Shown: piece after piece, positions 39,161 through 47,459 of the stretch | How positions within the stretch are numbered: position 1 is the first letter of the stretch | How the letters are laid out: every line of letters starts with the position of its first letter | Source of the DNA: Magnetospirillum aberrantis SpK | GTDB lineage: Bacteria; Pseudomonadota; Alphaproteobacteria; Rhodospirillales; Magnetospirillaceae | Assembly: GCF_011022235.1 (NCBI RefSeq) | Contig: NZ_JAAIYP010000009.1 | Location: 1 to 59,086, forward strand | DNA length: 59,086 bases | Reading direction: 5' to 3' | Made by a program: the position numbers and the translations under genes | The notes under the pieces: generated by a model | The model's input: only the letters and a program-made list of their open reading frames with translations | Database searches by the model: none | Told to the model about the DNA's origin: nothing

Positions 39161-40303
39161 TTGTCCGGTGCTCGTGACCATCACATGGAGAGCAAAGCTT
39201 TCCATGGTCTTGAATTGCTGCGTTTCCTGTGTGCGGTAACGATCATCACATGGCATTACCAGCATTTCTTCTGGGTCGATGGGGACATGGCTCCCTGGTT
39301 CCAGCGTAGCCTTCAACCTTTCTATACGCTTCTGTGGGGAGCGTATAATTGGGGAAGCTATGCGGTCGAGGTGTTCTGGGGCATCTCGGGCTTCATTTTC
39401 TTTTGGAAATACGCGCAACCGGTCCGTAGCGGCCAGGTGGGCGCACGCACCTTTTTCAATCTTCGTTTCTCTCGTCTGTATCCGCTGCATGTGGCGACCT
39501 TGGCCATGGTGGTCGTGTTGCAGTGGTGGTATGCCCAAGGGCACCAAGGAACCTTCGTCTACGGCAACCACGACCTGCGGCATTTCGTGCTGCATCTGGC
39601 GATGGCTTCCGATTGGGGGCTGGACAAGGGACTGTCCTTCAACGGCCCGGTGTGGAGCGTTTCGGTCGAGGTTCTGGCCTACACGGTCTTTTTCCTGGTT
39701 GCCCGCCGCTTTCGCTTCAGCGGGCGGTTGATGGCCGGCCTTATCCTGGGACTGGTCATCGCCAAGATGGCGCTGCCCTGGATCAAGGATCCGGTTCTGT
39801 GCCTGCTGTACTTCTTTGTCGGCGGCACGGCCTTTTTGATCGTCACTCGTTCGCCGCGGCACGAAAGGAACCTGTTCCTGGCGACCTTGGCGACCAGTGT
39901 GGTTCTGGTGGTGTGGAACTGGAAAACGGACGGCAAGGTTCACACCTTCGTGTGGATATCGATCACCTTGTTCCTGGTCGCCGCCGCCGTTCGGTTGGGG
40001 AGGGTGGTGGTCCGGCCTTCGGCCCGGCAGGTGTTCTCGTTCCTGGGCGGGCTGACGTATTCATCCTATTTGCTGCATTTCCCGGTGCAGCTGTTCGCGG
40101 TAATCGTCGCCGACCGCTTCGAGGTGCCGCGCGAAACGTTCCTGCATCCCGTCGCCTACCTTGGCTTCATGGGGGCCTGTTTCGGCCTAGCCTCTTTGTC
40201 CTACGTCTATTTTGAATATCCCATGCAGCAATTCCTGCGCCGCAAGCTGCGTTCTTCGGCCAGGGCGGCGGCCTTGTCCGAACAAGGCCAGGGGGAACGT
40301 TGA
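39161..40303 (+). CDS. Acyltransferase 3 family protein (OafA/YrhL-like)
   Basis: 380 residues from the TTG at 39161 (GGGGGAC upstream); the ATG at 39185 lacks a ribosome site but starts nearer the conserved region. Ten or more membrane helices. Family hallmarks: 'GLELLRFLCAVTIITWHYQHFF' with the catalytic-type His, 'VEVFWGISGFIFFW', 'RFSRLYPLHVATL', 'WSVSVEVLAYTVFF' and 'FLGGLTYSSYLLHFPVQ'. It transfers an acyl group, usually acetyl, to a surface glycan. It has no fused SGNH domain; whether it works with the MBOAT pair on the other strand is unknown. Confidence 0.92.
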   Translation: MSGARDHHMESKAFHGLELLRFLCAVTIITWHYQHFFWVDGDMAPWFQRSLQPFYTLLWGAYNWGSYAVEVFWGISGFIFFWKYAQPVRSGQVGARTFFNLRFSRLYPLHVATLAMVVVLQWWYAQGHQGTFVYGNHDLRHFVLHLAMASDWGLDKGLSFNGPVWSVSVEVLAYTVFFLVARRFRFSGRLMAGLILGLVIAKMALPWIKDPVLCLLYFFVGGTAFLIVTRSPRHERNLFLATLATSVVLVVWNWKTDGKVHTFVWISITLFLVAAAVRLGRVVVRPSARQVFSFLGGLTYSSYLLHFPVQLFAVIVADRFEVPRETFLHPVAYLGFMGACFGLASLSYVYFEYPMQQFLRRKLRSSARAAALSEQGQGER

Positions 40304-40361
40304 CTGGGCTTGGTCCCAAGGTCACACTTGGCGCGTATTTTCGCGCGTTCGAGGTCTCTCG

Positions 40362-41006
40362 ATGAACAAGTTTGCCGTTGCCGCCGTTGCGGCGCTGTCG
40401 TTTCTGGTCGCCTGTGCCCAGACGCCGTCGCCCGAGGAGATCGCGGCGAAAGAGGCGGAAATCGCCGCGCAGCGGGAAATCGCGGTGCGCGCCCTGTACG
40501 ACACCGCCACCGAGACGGTATCCGGCGAAGCGGGGCCGGCGGCCTTGGCGCCGTACGTTCCCGAGCTCGAGGATGCTTTGGCCCAGGCGCCGCAGGTGGA
40601 TGACGCCGTCGATTCCCCCTATCCCGGCATGGCCTTGCTGTTGGTCCGGTATTACAACCAGAGCGGCCGGTTCGAGGACGCGCTGAAGATGTTCGACGGC
40701 CAGCACAGCCTGGACGGCTATCCCGAGGAGCGCGCCATCGCCCTGGGGGGCGCCAAGCGCTGGACCGAGGCGTTGGCGGCGTGGGAACGCGCCTTGCGCC
40801 GGGCCGAGCTGACGGATGCCGAACGGGTCCGTCTGTGGTGTGGACGTGCCGCCGCGCTGATCGGGCTGGGGCGTCCCAACGAAGCTGAACTCAGCCTGCG
40901 TTCGGTTTTGGCCATCGACCCCGAAAACAAGGTTGCCGCCGCTGAAATGGCCCGTCTTGCCCCCATGCGCGCCGACGCGGCGCTGGGTGGCGTATCGGTG
41001 CGGTGA
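40362..41006 (+). CDS. TPR-like lipoprotein
   Basis: 214 residues from the ATG at 40362. Lipoprotein signal with lipobox LVAC (LSFLVACAQTPSP). After a helical N-part, the C-terminal half has TPR-like helix pairs (LLLVRYYNQSGRFEDALKMF, RWTEALAAWERALRRAEL, AALIGLGRPNEAELSLRSVL). Probably a membrane-attached scaffold for protein contacts. Longer in-frame extensions overlap the acyltransferase gene and have no signal peptide. Similar short TPR lipoproteins accompany Flp pili in other bacteria, but no pilus genes are here. Confidence 0.82.
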   Translation: MNKFAVAAVAALSFLVACAQTPSPEEIAAKEAEIAAQREIAVRALYDTATETVSGEAGPAALAPYVPELEDALAQAPQVDDAVDSPYPGMALLLVRYYNQSGRFEDALKMFDGQHSLDGYPEERAIALGGAKRWTEALAAWERALRRAELTDAERVRLWCGRAAALIGLGRPNEAELSLRSVLAIDPENKVAAAEMARLAPMRADAALGGVSVR

Positions 41007-41126
41007 CGCAGGAGTTGATGTTTCCTGTGCGTAAGTATGGGCTGCCATCGCGCATTTGAGTGCGACAGGGCAGGGTTTCCAGACGATACTGTCGAGATGA
41101 ATATTCTCCTGCGTGGGAGGCGCGCC

Positions 41127-42005
41127 ATGCCGGCATCCATGAACGGCGCCCCGTTTCCATCCTTCCTCGCCCGTTTTGCCCTGGGGGTGTTGACCCTTTG
41201 GTTGGCGTTGATGCCCGCGCCCAGTGTCGCCGCAACGGCTGAAACCTACAGTTTCGCGGTGGTGCCGCAATTCGAACGGCGCCGTCTGGTGGAAATCTGG
41301 AAACCCATCGTCGACGAAGTGTCGGCCCGCACCGGAATCGAGTTGCGGCTGGTGACCACCTTTTCCGTCTCCGAGTTCGAGCGCCAGATGTCGGCGGGAG
41401 TCTTCGACTTCGTTTTCACCAATCCCTATCACATCCTGGTGGAGCGCGACCGTCAGGGATATATCCCTTTGGTCCGTGGTGCCGCGCCGTTGCGCGGATT
41501 GATCCTGGTGCCAAAGGATTCGCCGGTTCAGTCGGTGCGTGAACTGGACGGCAAGACCATGGCGGTGCCGTCGGTCAACGCGCTGGGGGCCAGCATCCTG
41601 ATCCAGGCCGAACTGGAACGGCTTTACCACGTGCATGTGGTGTTGCGCGACGTCAAGACCCACGCTTCGGTCTATCTGCATGTGGCCAACGGTCTGGTGG
41701 AATGCGGCGGCGGCGTCCAGAAGGTGCTGGACGAACAGGAACCGGCGATCCGTGAGCGTATCCGCGTGCTTTACACCACCCGCGACATGCCGTCCCATCC
41801 GGTGGCGGCCCATCCGCGTTTGCCCAAGGTGGCGCGCGAGGCGGTGCGTCGCGCCCTGCTGGACATGCAGGCGACGGCGGAAGGGGCGGCGTTGCTGGCC
41901 CGTGTTCCCATGCGGCCGGCGGTCGCCACGTCGATGGCGGATTATCTGCCCATGGCCGATTGGGGGCTGGAAGGCTATTGGCGCGACGAGGGGGGCGCGC
42001 CATGA
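41127..42005 (+). CDS. PhnD-family periplasmic binding protein coupled to a sensor kinase
   Basis: 292 residues from the ATG at 41127, preceded by GGGAGG at six bases; an ATG ten codons earlier is weaker. Signal peptide FALGVLTLWLALMPAPSVAA. The mature chain follows the phosphate/phosphonate-binding PhnD pattern: 'YSFAVVPQFERRRLVEIWKPIVDEV', 'GVFDFVFTNPYHIL', 'LDGKTMAVPSVNALGAS' and 'VKTHASVYLHVANGLVECGGG'. There is no ABC permease or ATPase. Instead the stop overlaps the start of a histidine kinase, so the protein probably presents its ligand to that kinase. Confidence 0.88.
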   Translation: MPASMNGAPFPSFLARFALGVLTLWLALMPAPSVAATAETYSFAVVPQFERRRLVEIWKPIVDEVSARTGIELRLVTTFSVSEFERQMSAGVFDFVFTNPYHILVERDRQGYIPLVRGAAPLRGLILVPKDSPVQSVRELDGKTMAVPSVNALGASILIQAELERLYHVHVVLRDVKTHASVYLHVANGLVECGGGVQKVLDEQEPAIRERIRVLYTTRDMPSHPVAAHPRLPKVAREAVRRALLDMQATAEGAALLARVPMRPAVATSMADYLPMADWGLEGYWRDEGGAP

Positions 42006-43804
42006 GGCTGCACCAGAAATTCCTGCTGCCCCTGATGGCGGTGTTCGTGGCCGTGCTGGGCTATTTCTATCTGGCATGGATTCCGCGCCTGCGGGCCGAT
42101 GCCGAGATGGATTTTCAGATGGCGATGGCACGTCACCTCGACAGTGTCGGCGAAATTCTGGTGCCGTTGCTTTTGGCCGACCAGTTGGACGTGATTCACG
42201 AGAACATGGAAGCGTTGCTGGCCGGCAATCCTAATTGGCGGGCGGTTGTCGTCGCCGACCGCGACGGCCGCATGGTGTTTCCGCTCAAGGGGACGCCGTT
42301 GCCGGAGGCTGCCGATGGTGCCGTCCTGGCCCGGTTCGAGCGGCCGGTACGGTTGGGGGATTTGGCGCTGGGGCAGTTGACGGTCTATGTCGACCGTACC
42401 GCCGCCATGAAACGTCAGAACGCCCGTCTGATGGAATTGGGGGGGGCGTTCGCCGGCTTCGCCTTCGTGGTTCTGTTGGTGTCGCTGTTGATGATGGAGG
42501 GCATGGTGCTGCGACCGTTGCGGCAATTGGCCCGCGCCTCGCGAGCCCTGGCCGAACGGAACTTCGACGCCCCCTTGCCACAGGCCGGACGCGACGAGGT
42601 CGGGGAACTGGTGCGGGCCTTCGCTGCCATGCGTCTGGCGCGCAAGACCGACGAAGCCGCCCAGGCGCAGCGCCGCCGCGACGCCGAACACGAGCGCCAG
42701 GATCGCGAGATGCTGTTGAGCGCTCCGCAGGAAGGGATCTGCGGCATCACCATGGAAGGCCGCGTCAGTTTCATCAATCCGGCGGCGCGGCGCATGCTGG
42801 GTTGGGCCGAGGACGAGGGCGAGGGGGAGAACCTGCACGCGCTGGCCCATCACCATCGCGCCGACGGCAGCATTTGTGTCGCGGACCAATGTCCCATGCA
42901 CCAGACATTGTGGGACGGTCGGCCGCGCGAGGTGCAGGGCGAGGTCTATTGGCGCAAGGATGGCACCAGCTTTCCCGTGGAATACTCGGTTTCGGCCATC
43001 CGTCGCGACGGCACCGTGGTCGGTGCGGTGGTGGTGTTCCGCGACGTCACCCAACGTCAGGCGATCGAGACGGCGCTACGTGACAAGACGGCGGAACTGG
43101 AACGTTCGAACACCGAGTTGGAACAATTCGCCTATGTGGCGTCGCACGATCTGCGCGAGCCGTTGCGCATGATCACTTCCTACGTCTCGCTGCTTGAACG
43201 GCGTTATGGCGAGAAACTGGACCAGGACGCCCACGAATTCATCGGTTTCGCCCGTGACGGTGCCGAGCGCATGAACCGGTTGATCCTGGACCTGCTGGAA
43301 TATTCCCGCATCGGCCGTCTGGCTCCGCCCAAGGAGACGCTGGCGGTGCGCGACATCGTGGACGACGCCCTGAACGCCTTGCGGGCACAGATCGAAGGCA
43401 GCGGGGGAACGGTGTCCCTGGCTCCTGGGATGGAAGGCCTGCCCCCGCTTTTCGGGTGCCGCAGCGAATTGGCGCGCCTGATGCAGAACCTGATCGGCAA
43501 CGCCCTGAAATATCGCCATCCCGACCGCGCGCCGATGGTCGAGGTGTCAGCGCGGGCCGATGCGGACGGGGTGGAACTGACGGTGGCCGACAACGGCATC
43601 GGCATCGACCCGCAATATTACGAACGCATCTTCATGATCTTCCAACGCCTGCATACGCGCGGCCAATATCCCGGAACCGGCATCGGGCTGGCCATCTGCA
43701 AACGTGTGGTGGAACAGCATGGCGGGCGAATCTGGGTGGAATCGACGCCCGGCGAGGGCTCGTCCTTCCATGTGCGCCTGCCGCTGGTGCCGCCCGCCGA
43801 GTGA
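42002..43804 (+). CDS. Membrane sensor histidine kinase (HAMP-PAS-HisKA-HATPase)
   Basis: 600 residues; the ATG overlaps the PhnD-like stop. First membrane helix FLLPLMAVFVAVLGYFYLAW, periplasmic part to about 135, second helix (FAGFAFVVLLVSLLMMEGM, about 155-173), HAMP, then a PAS domain (about 240-370) containing an unusual 'HHHRADGSICVADQCPMHQTLWDG' Cys/His-rich insert. The kinase core has 'EQFAYVASHDLREPLRMI' (His382), 'LMQNLIGNALKYRHPD', 'VADNGIGID' and 'GTGIGLAICKRVVEQHGG'. No response regulator is adjacent. The core closely resembles that of the kinase at 47460-49124. Confidence 0.92.
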   Translation: MRLHQKFLLPLMAVFVAVLGYFYLAWIPRLRADAEMDFQMAMARHLDSVGEILVPLLLADQLDVIHENMEALLAGNPNWRAVVVADRDGRMVFPLKGTPLPEAADGAVLARFERPVRLGDLALGQLTVYVDRTAAMKRQNARLMELGGAFAGFAFVVLLVSLLMMEGMVLRPLRQLARASRALAERNFDAPLPQAGRDEVGELVRAFAAMRLARKTDEAAQAQRRRDAEHERQDREMLLSAPQEGICGITMEGRVSFINPAARRMLGWAEDEGEGENLHALAHHHRADGSICVADQCPMHQTLWDGRPREVQGEVYWRKDGTSFPVEYSVSAIRRDGTVVGAVVVFRDVTQRQAIETALRDKTAELERSNTELEQFAYVASHDLREPLRMITSYVSLLERRYGEKLDQDAHEFIGFARDGAERMNRLILDLLEYSRIGRLAPPKETLAVRDIVDDALNALRAQIEGSGGTVSLAPGMEGLPPLFGCRSELARLMQNLIGNALKYRHPDRAPMVEVSARADADGVELTVADNGIGIDPQYYERIFMIFQRLHTRGQYPGTGIGLAICKRVVEQHGGRIWVESTPGEGSSFHVRLPLVPPAE

Positions 43805-43813
43805 GGGTGGCCC

Positions 43814-44797
43814 TCAGGGACGGTCCAGGCGGAATTCGATACGGCGGTTGCGGGCCAGGGCGTCGTTGTCGTCTTGGAGAGCCAGCGGCTGGAACTCGCC
43901 GAAACCGGCGGCGGCCACGTGTTCGGGGGGCACGCCGGCGGCGACCAGCGCCTTGACCACGGTGACCGCGCGCAACACCGACAGCTCCCAATTGGATGGG
44001 AAACGACTGTTGGCGATGGGGCGTTTGTCGGTGTGGCCGCTGACCCGCAGCACCCAGCTCAGGTCGGACGGGAATTGTGCGCGGACGGTGTTCAAGGTGG
44101 CGGCCAAGCGCCGCACTTCTTCGATGCCTTGGGGCAGCAAGGTGTCGGAGCCGGGAGAGAACAACACCTCGGACGGCAGGGTGAAACGGTCGCCTTCGAT
44201 CTTGAAGCCGGGATTGTCTCCCAGCACCTGACGCAAGCGGGCGAAGAAATCCGAGCGGTTGCGCTGAAGTTCCTCGACACGGGCCAACAGCGCGCGGTTG
44301 AGGCGGGCGCCCAGGCCGGCCACCTGAATCTGGCTGGTGTCGATGCGGCTTTCGGTGGCTTCCAGGGCTTGCGACACGGCGGCCAGTTGGCGTTCGGTAT
44401 CCTCGATGGCGGCCAACAGGCTGGCGCGGACATCGGCCGGGGTGGTGGCTTGCGCGGCCTGTTCCGCCTGGAGGCCAAGTTCGGCGCGTGTCGCCAGAAG
44501 GTCCTCGAGCCGCCGGGCAAGGCGGTTGCGTTCCTCGGCCTCGGCCGAGAGGTCGGCCCCCATCTTGGCCAAGCGGTCGTAAAGCTCGCTTCGTTCGGCG
44601 GCGGTCAGGGCCGCGTCGGGCTGCTTCGGGGGGACTTGCTCCGCGGTCGGGGCGTCGAGGCGACTGCGCACCGCCAGGCCCTGAAGCGCCAATACGGCGA
44701 AAATCACCAACAGCAAGGCGGCGGCGGCCAGATACAATCCGCCCACGGACTGCACCCAGCCGCTTGCCGGCCCGGCAACGTTCTTGTCCGCATGCAT
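43814..44797 (-). CDS. OmpA-like peptidoglycan-binding protein with coiled coil (MotB-type layout)
   Basis: 327 residues. N-terminal membrane helix (LYLAAAALLLVIFAVLALQGL), a long coiled coil (about 65-190) and a C-terminal OmpA domain: 'EVLFSPGSDTLLPQG', 'LRVSGHTDKRPI...RFPSNWELSVLRAV' and 'GFGEFQPLALQDDNDALARNRRIEFRL'. The helix-plus-OmpA arrangement ties the inner membrane to peptidoglycan. The MotB proton-channel Asp is not evident in the helix and no motA is nearby, so an envelope role unrelated to the flagellar motor is likelier. Confidence 0.88.
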   Translation of the reverse strand: MHADKNVAGPASGWVQSVGGLYLAAAALLLVIFAVLALQGLAVRSRLDAPTAEQVPPKQPDAALTAAERSELYDRLAKMGADLSAEAEERNRLARRLEDLLATRAELGLQAEQAAQATTPADVRASLLAAIEDTERQLAAVSQALEATESRIDTSQIQVAGLGARLNRALLARVEELQRNRSDFFARLRQVLGDNPGFKIEGDRFTLPSEVLFSPGSDTLLPQGIEEVRRLAATLNTVRAQFPSDLSWVLRVSGHTDKRPIANSRFPSNWELSVLRAVTVVKALVAAGVPPEHVAAAGFGEFQPLALQDDNDALARNRRIEFRLDRP

Positions 44798-44863
44798 GGT
44801 TCCATGTCCCCCGAAAACCCCGAACGGGCCCTAGACTAGCGCGAAGCGCCGGACACGCAAAGG

Positions 44864-45928
44864 TTAAGCGGCACCGGCCACCACCGCCGCCCACAACGCC
44901 GCCGCCGCCACCCAGTTCCAGCGTTCCCACAGGCTGGAATCCAGGTTTCCCCAGGCCGGCGCGCTGCGGTTGAGCGCCCAGCCGGTGGTGGCCAATCCGG
45001 CACTTCCCAGCAATGCGAGGTCCAGCGACATGTCGATGGCGAACATGCCCGCCAGGGCGAAAACCGTCGCCAGGGCCATCAGCGCGACGCCCAGCCGCCG
45101 GGCGGCCATCTGGCCGAAGGTGCTTTCGCTCTGGCCGTCCACCAAGCTCCGCTGTTCCGCCGTGGCGAACAATTGGCGGGCCGCCGGGCCGATCATGCAC
45201 AGCAAGGCGAGTACCGCCGCGAACAGCGCCGGCCAGTTGATCCAATATTCCAAAAGGTCGCGGTCCGCGCCGTCGATCACATCAAAACCGAGATGGCCCA
45301 GAACGGTCGCCGAAACCAGGGCGACCAGGGCCGCGCCACAGACGAACGCCGTCCACAACGCCAGCAGCGGTCGCCAACCCAGGACCATGGCCCGCATGCC
45401 GCGCATGCCGGCGGTCCATAATCTGGTTTCGCCGCGCGCGGTGTCGATGGCGGCGAAAAGCGCGCCGAACAGCAACAGACAACAGACCGCCCCGGACAGG
45501 AAGATCCAGGCCAGCAAGGCCCAGCCGGCGAACCGGGTCCCCAATGCCATGCTGACCGGTTGGGCCAGGGTGGTGGACAGCGCCAGCATCACATAGCCCA
45601 GGGCGGCGCTGGGCAGGCCCCACAGGCCCGACAGGGCGACCCGCCACCGCCGCCCGGTCAGCCGTCGCCAGCCGCCCCACAGACCGGTCCCTCCCGGCGT
45701 GTCGAGGGCGGTCCACAGCGTCGCCACCACCAAGGCGTCGGTGAGGTAGGAAACGGCGATCACCACGGCCGATGCGCCGTCCACGGGCGCGAAGTCGAAC
45801 AGCCAGCGCAGGCCGAGAACCGCCAGCGCGGCGAAGACGAAAAAGAAGGGACGGCGGCGCAACAGCGCCCAGCCCTTTTCCGCCCACAGCGCGCCGGCCG
45901 AGAACGGGATGGCGGCCGTCTTGCTCAT
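44864..45928 (-). CDS. Polytopic membrane protein co-translated with the M48 protease
   Basis: 354 residues from the ATG at 45928, which overlaps the protease stop. About eight hydrophobic helices, many Ala/Leu/Trp, and an N-terminal amphipathic 'LWAEKGWALLRRRPFF' segment. The layout recalls the BPSS1780/DUF-type inner-membrane proteins, but I cannot name the family. The overlap suggests that it is a partner or substrate adaptor of the protease. The frame is open far upstream, but that portion is antisense-like and lies within the protease gene. Confidence 0.8.
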   Translation of the reverse strand: MSKTAAIPFSAGALWAEKGWALLRRRPFFFVFAALAVLGLRWLFDFAPVDGASAVVIAVSYLTDALVVATLWTALDTPGGTGLWGGWRRLTGRRWRVALSGLWGLPSAALGYVMLALSTTLAQPVSMALGTRFAGWALLAWIFLSGAVCCLLLFGALFAAIDTARGETRLWTAGMRGMRAMVLGWRPLLALWTAFVCGAALVALVSATVLGHLGFDVIDGADRDLLEYWINWPALFAAVLALLCMIGPAARQLFATAEQRSLVDGQSESTFGQMAARRLGVALMALATVFALAGMFAIDMSLDLALLGSAGLATTGWALNRSAPAWGNLDSSLWERWNWVAAAALWAAVVAGAA

Positions 45929-47304
45929 GGCGCTTCCTCCAGCCGGTCCAGGATGGCCTGGCGGCCCTTGGGCATGGTCTTGCCCAGTTCCTCGGCGGCG
46001 TCGCGCCACAAGCGCCGCTGGGTGCGCGGTGCCGCCAGATACGCCGCCAGCCGCCGGATCGTGGTCTGGGTGACGGCGCGGTCCTCCTCGCTCAGGGCAA
46101 GACGCTTGATCTGCTCCGGGTCCTCGAGCAAGGGTTTGGCGTGGCGCAACTTGCTCCAGGCGGTCTCGACCCGGTTCAGGCGATCCCATCCGCCGATGAC
46201 GTGCACCATGGCCGACAGGCCCAGTTGCAGCGCGCCGCCGGGGTCCAGGGCGGTTTCCCACATGGCCTGTTCGATTTCGGAACTGGCACGCGCGGTGGAC
46301 AGGTGTTCGGCGGCGGCGAAGGCGGCGACCAGTTTGCGGTCTTCGGCCAAGGTCAGCCGGTCCAGACCGAAGGCGTTGGCGGCGCGGCTCAGTGCTTCGG
46401 ATTGTTCCGGGTCGAGAGCATGGGTCATCCAGTCCCATTTCTGGCTGCTGTCGGCCAGGGGTTGGGCCTGGGGATAGAGGCGCCGCAGGCGTTCCAGACG
46501 TTCGGAATCGGACGGGTGGTCGCCGAGGAACGCCAAGGCGCGTTGGGCTGTCGGCGTCCGTGCCGCGGGGGCCTGGCGTTCCGCCATGCGTTCCCAGGTC
46601 TCCACCGCCTTGGCCGGGGAAAAGCCGGCGCGGGCCATCAGTTCCAGCCCCAGCGTGTCGGCCTCGGTCTCGCGCGCACGGGTGCGGGGGTCGAGCAGGG
46701 CGGTCTTGAGAGCCGACGTCAGCCGGCTTTCGCGCATGGCGCCGATTTTCAGGCTTTTGGCCACGGTCCAGGCCAGGCCCTGGGCAGCCCAGGCGTGGCC
46801 GACGCTTTCGCGCGAATGGTGAAGCACGGCATGGGCCACCTCGTGCGCCAGGATGGTGGCAAGACGGTCGCGGTCGTCGCCCAGGACGGAATCGTCGAGC
46901 AGACCCGACAGCACCATGATCCGTCCTCCCGGCAAACACCAGGCGTTGACTTCGCCGGTGTCGGCCAGATGCCATTCCCAGGGCCAGTCCCGCGTCTGGG
47001 GATAAAGCTCGCGGGCGGCGGCGATCAGGGGGGTGGCGACCGATCCCACCACTTCGGTCAGGTAAAGGTCGTTGTCCAAGATCCCGGCATCGGCGTATTC
47101 GCGCAGGTGGGTGGCGTATTCGCGGGCGGCCATCTTTTCGGTGACGGCGTCGTCGGCCAAGCGGATGCGCCAGCCATCGGCGAACAGCGCGTGTCCGTCG
47201 TCATCGGACCGGCGGTTCCGCTCAAGCGGACCGAATGCCGCCAGGATGGAAAGCGCGCAGACTACCGCCGCCGCGACAGGCCATAACCACCGTCGGCGTG
47301 CCAC
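45925..47304 (-). CDS. M48-family zinc metallopeptidase, membrane-anchored
   Basis: 459 residues from the GTG at 47304 (GAGAGGG upstream); a TTG 12 bases earlier is possible. A single N-terminal helix (LWPVAAAVVCALSILAAFG) exports the domain to the periplasm. The zinc motif HEVAHAVLHH and the downstream third ligand in 'RETEADTLGLELMARAGF' are intact, as is 'GGRIMVLSGLL'. The layout is like the BepA/LoiP group that controls outer-membrane protein quality, but without TPRs. The C-terminal ~170 residues are helical and unassigned. Confidence 0.9.
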   Translation of the reverse strand: MARRRWLWPVAAAVVCALSILAAFGPLERNRRSDDDGHALFADGWRIRLADDAVTEKMAAREYATHLREYADAGILDNDLYLTEVVGSVATPLIAAARELYPQTRDWPWEWHLADTGEVNAWCLPGGRIMVLSGLLDDSVLGDDRDRLATILAHEVAHAVLHHSRESVGHAWAAQGLAWTVAKSLKIGAMRESRLTSALKTALLDPRTRARETEADTLGLELMARAGFSPAKAVETWERMAERQAPAARTPTAQRALAFLGDHPSDSERLERLRRLYPQAQPLADSSQKWDWMTHALDPEQSEALSRAANAFGLDRLTLAEDRKLVAAFAAAEHLSTARASSEIEQAMWETALDPGGALQLGLSAMVHVIGGWDRLNRVETAWSKLRHAKPLLEDPEQIKRLALSEEDRAVTQTTIRRLAAYLAAPRTQRRLWRDAAEELGKTMPKGRQAILDRLEEAP

Positions 47305-47459
47305 GGGCCCTCTCAACCGCTCGCGGCCGCGTCGGCGGCCGCCCAGTGCATCGCGCTCATGACCTCGTTTCCGTCCGCCCGTATCCCTGTCCGGTGGCGT
47401 GTTGGGCCACGGGACGACGTTCAGATTATCGTAATCGCCGACGGATGTCGCGCCAGGGA

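Noticed and set aside
36402-40303. A genomic island or mobile element
   Set aside because: There is no integrase, transposase, tRNA or flanking repeat; only locally lower G+C in the gap.
43814-44797. MotB flagellar stator protein
   Set aside because: The overall layout fits, but the plug and proton-channel Asp are not evident, a long coiled coil is present, and motA is absent.
44864-46975. A single 703-residue protein on the minus strand
   Set aside because: The N-terminal half overlaps the M48 protease out of frame and is low-complexity Arg/Pro; the real start is the ATG at 45928.
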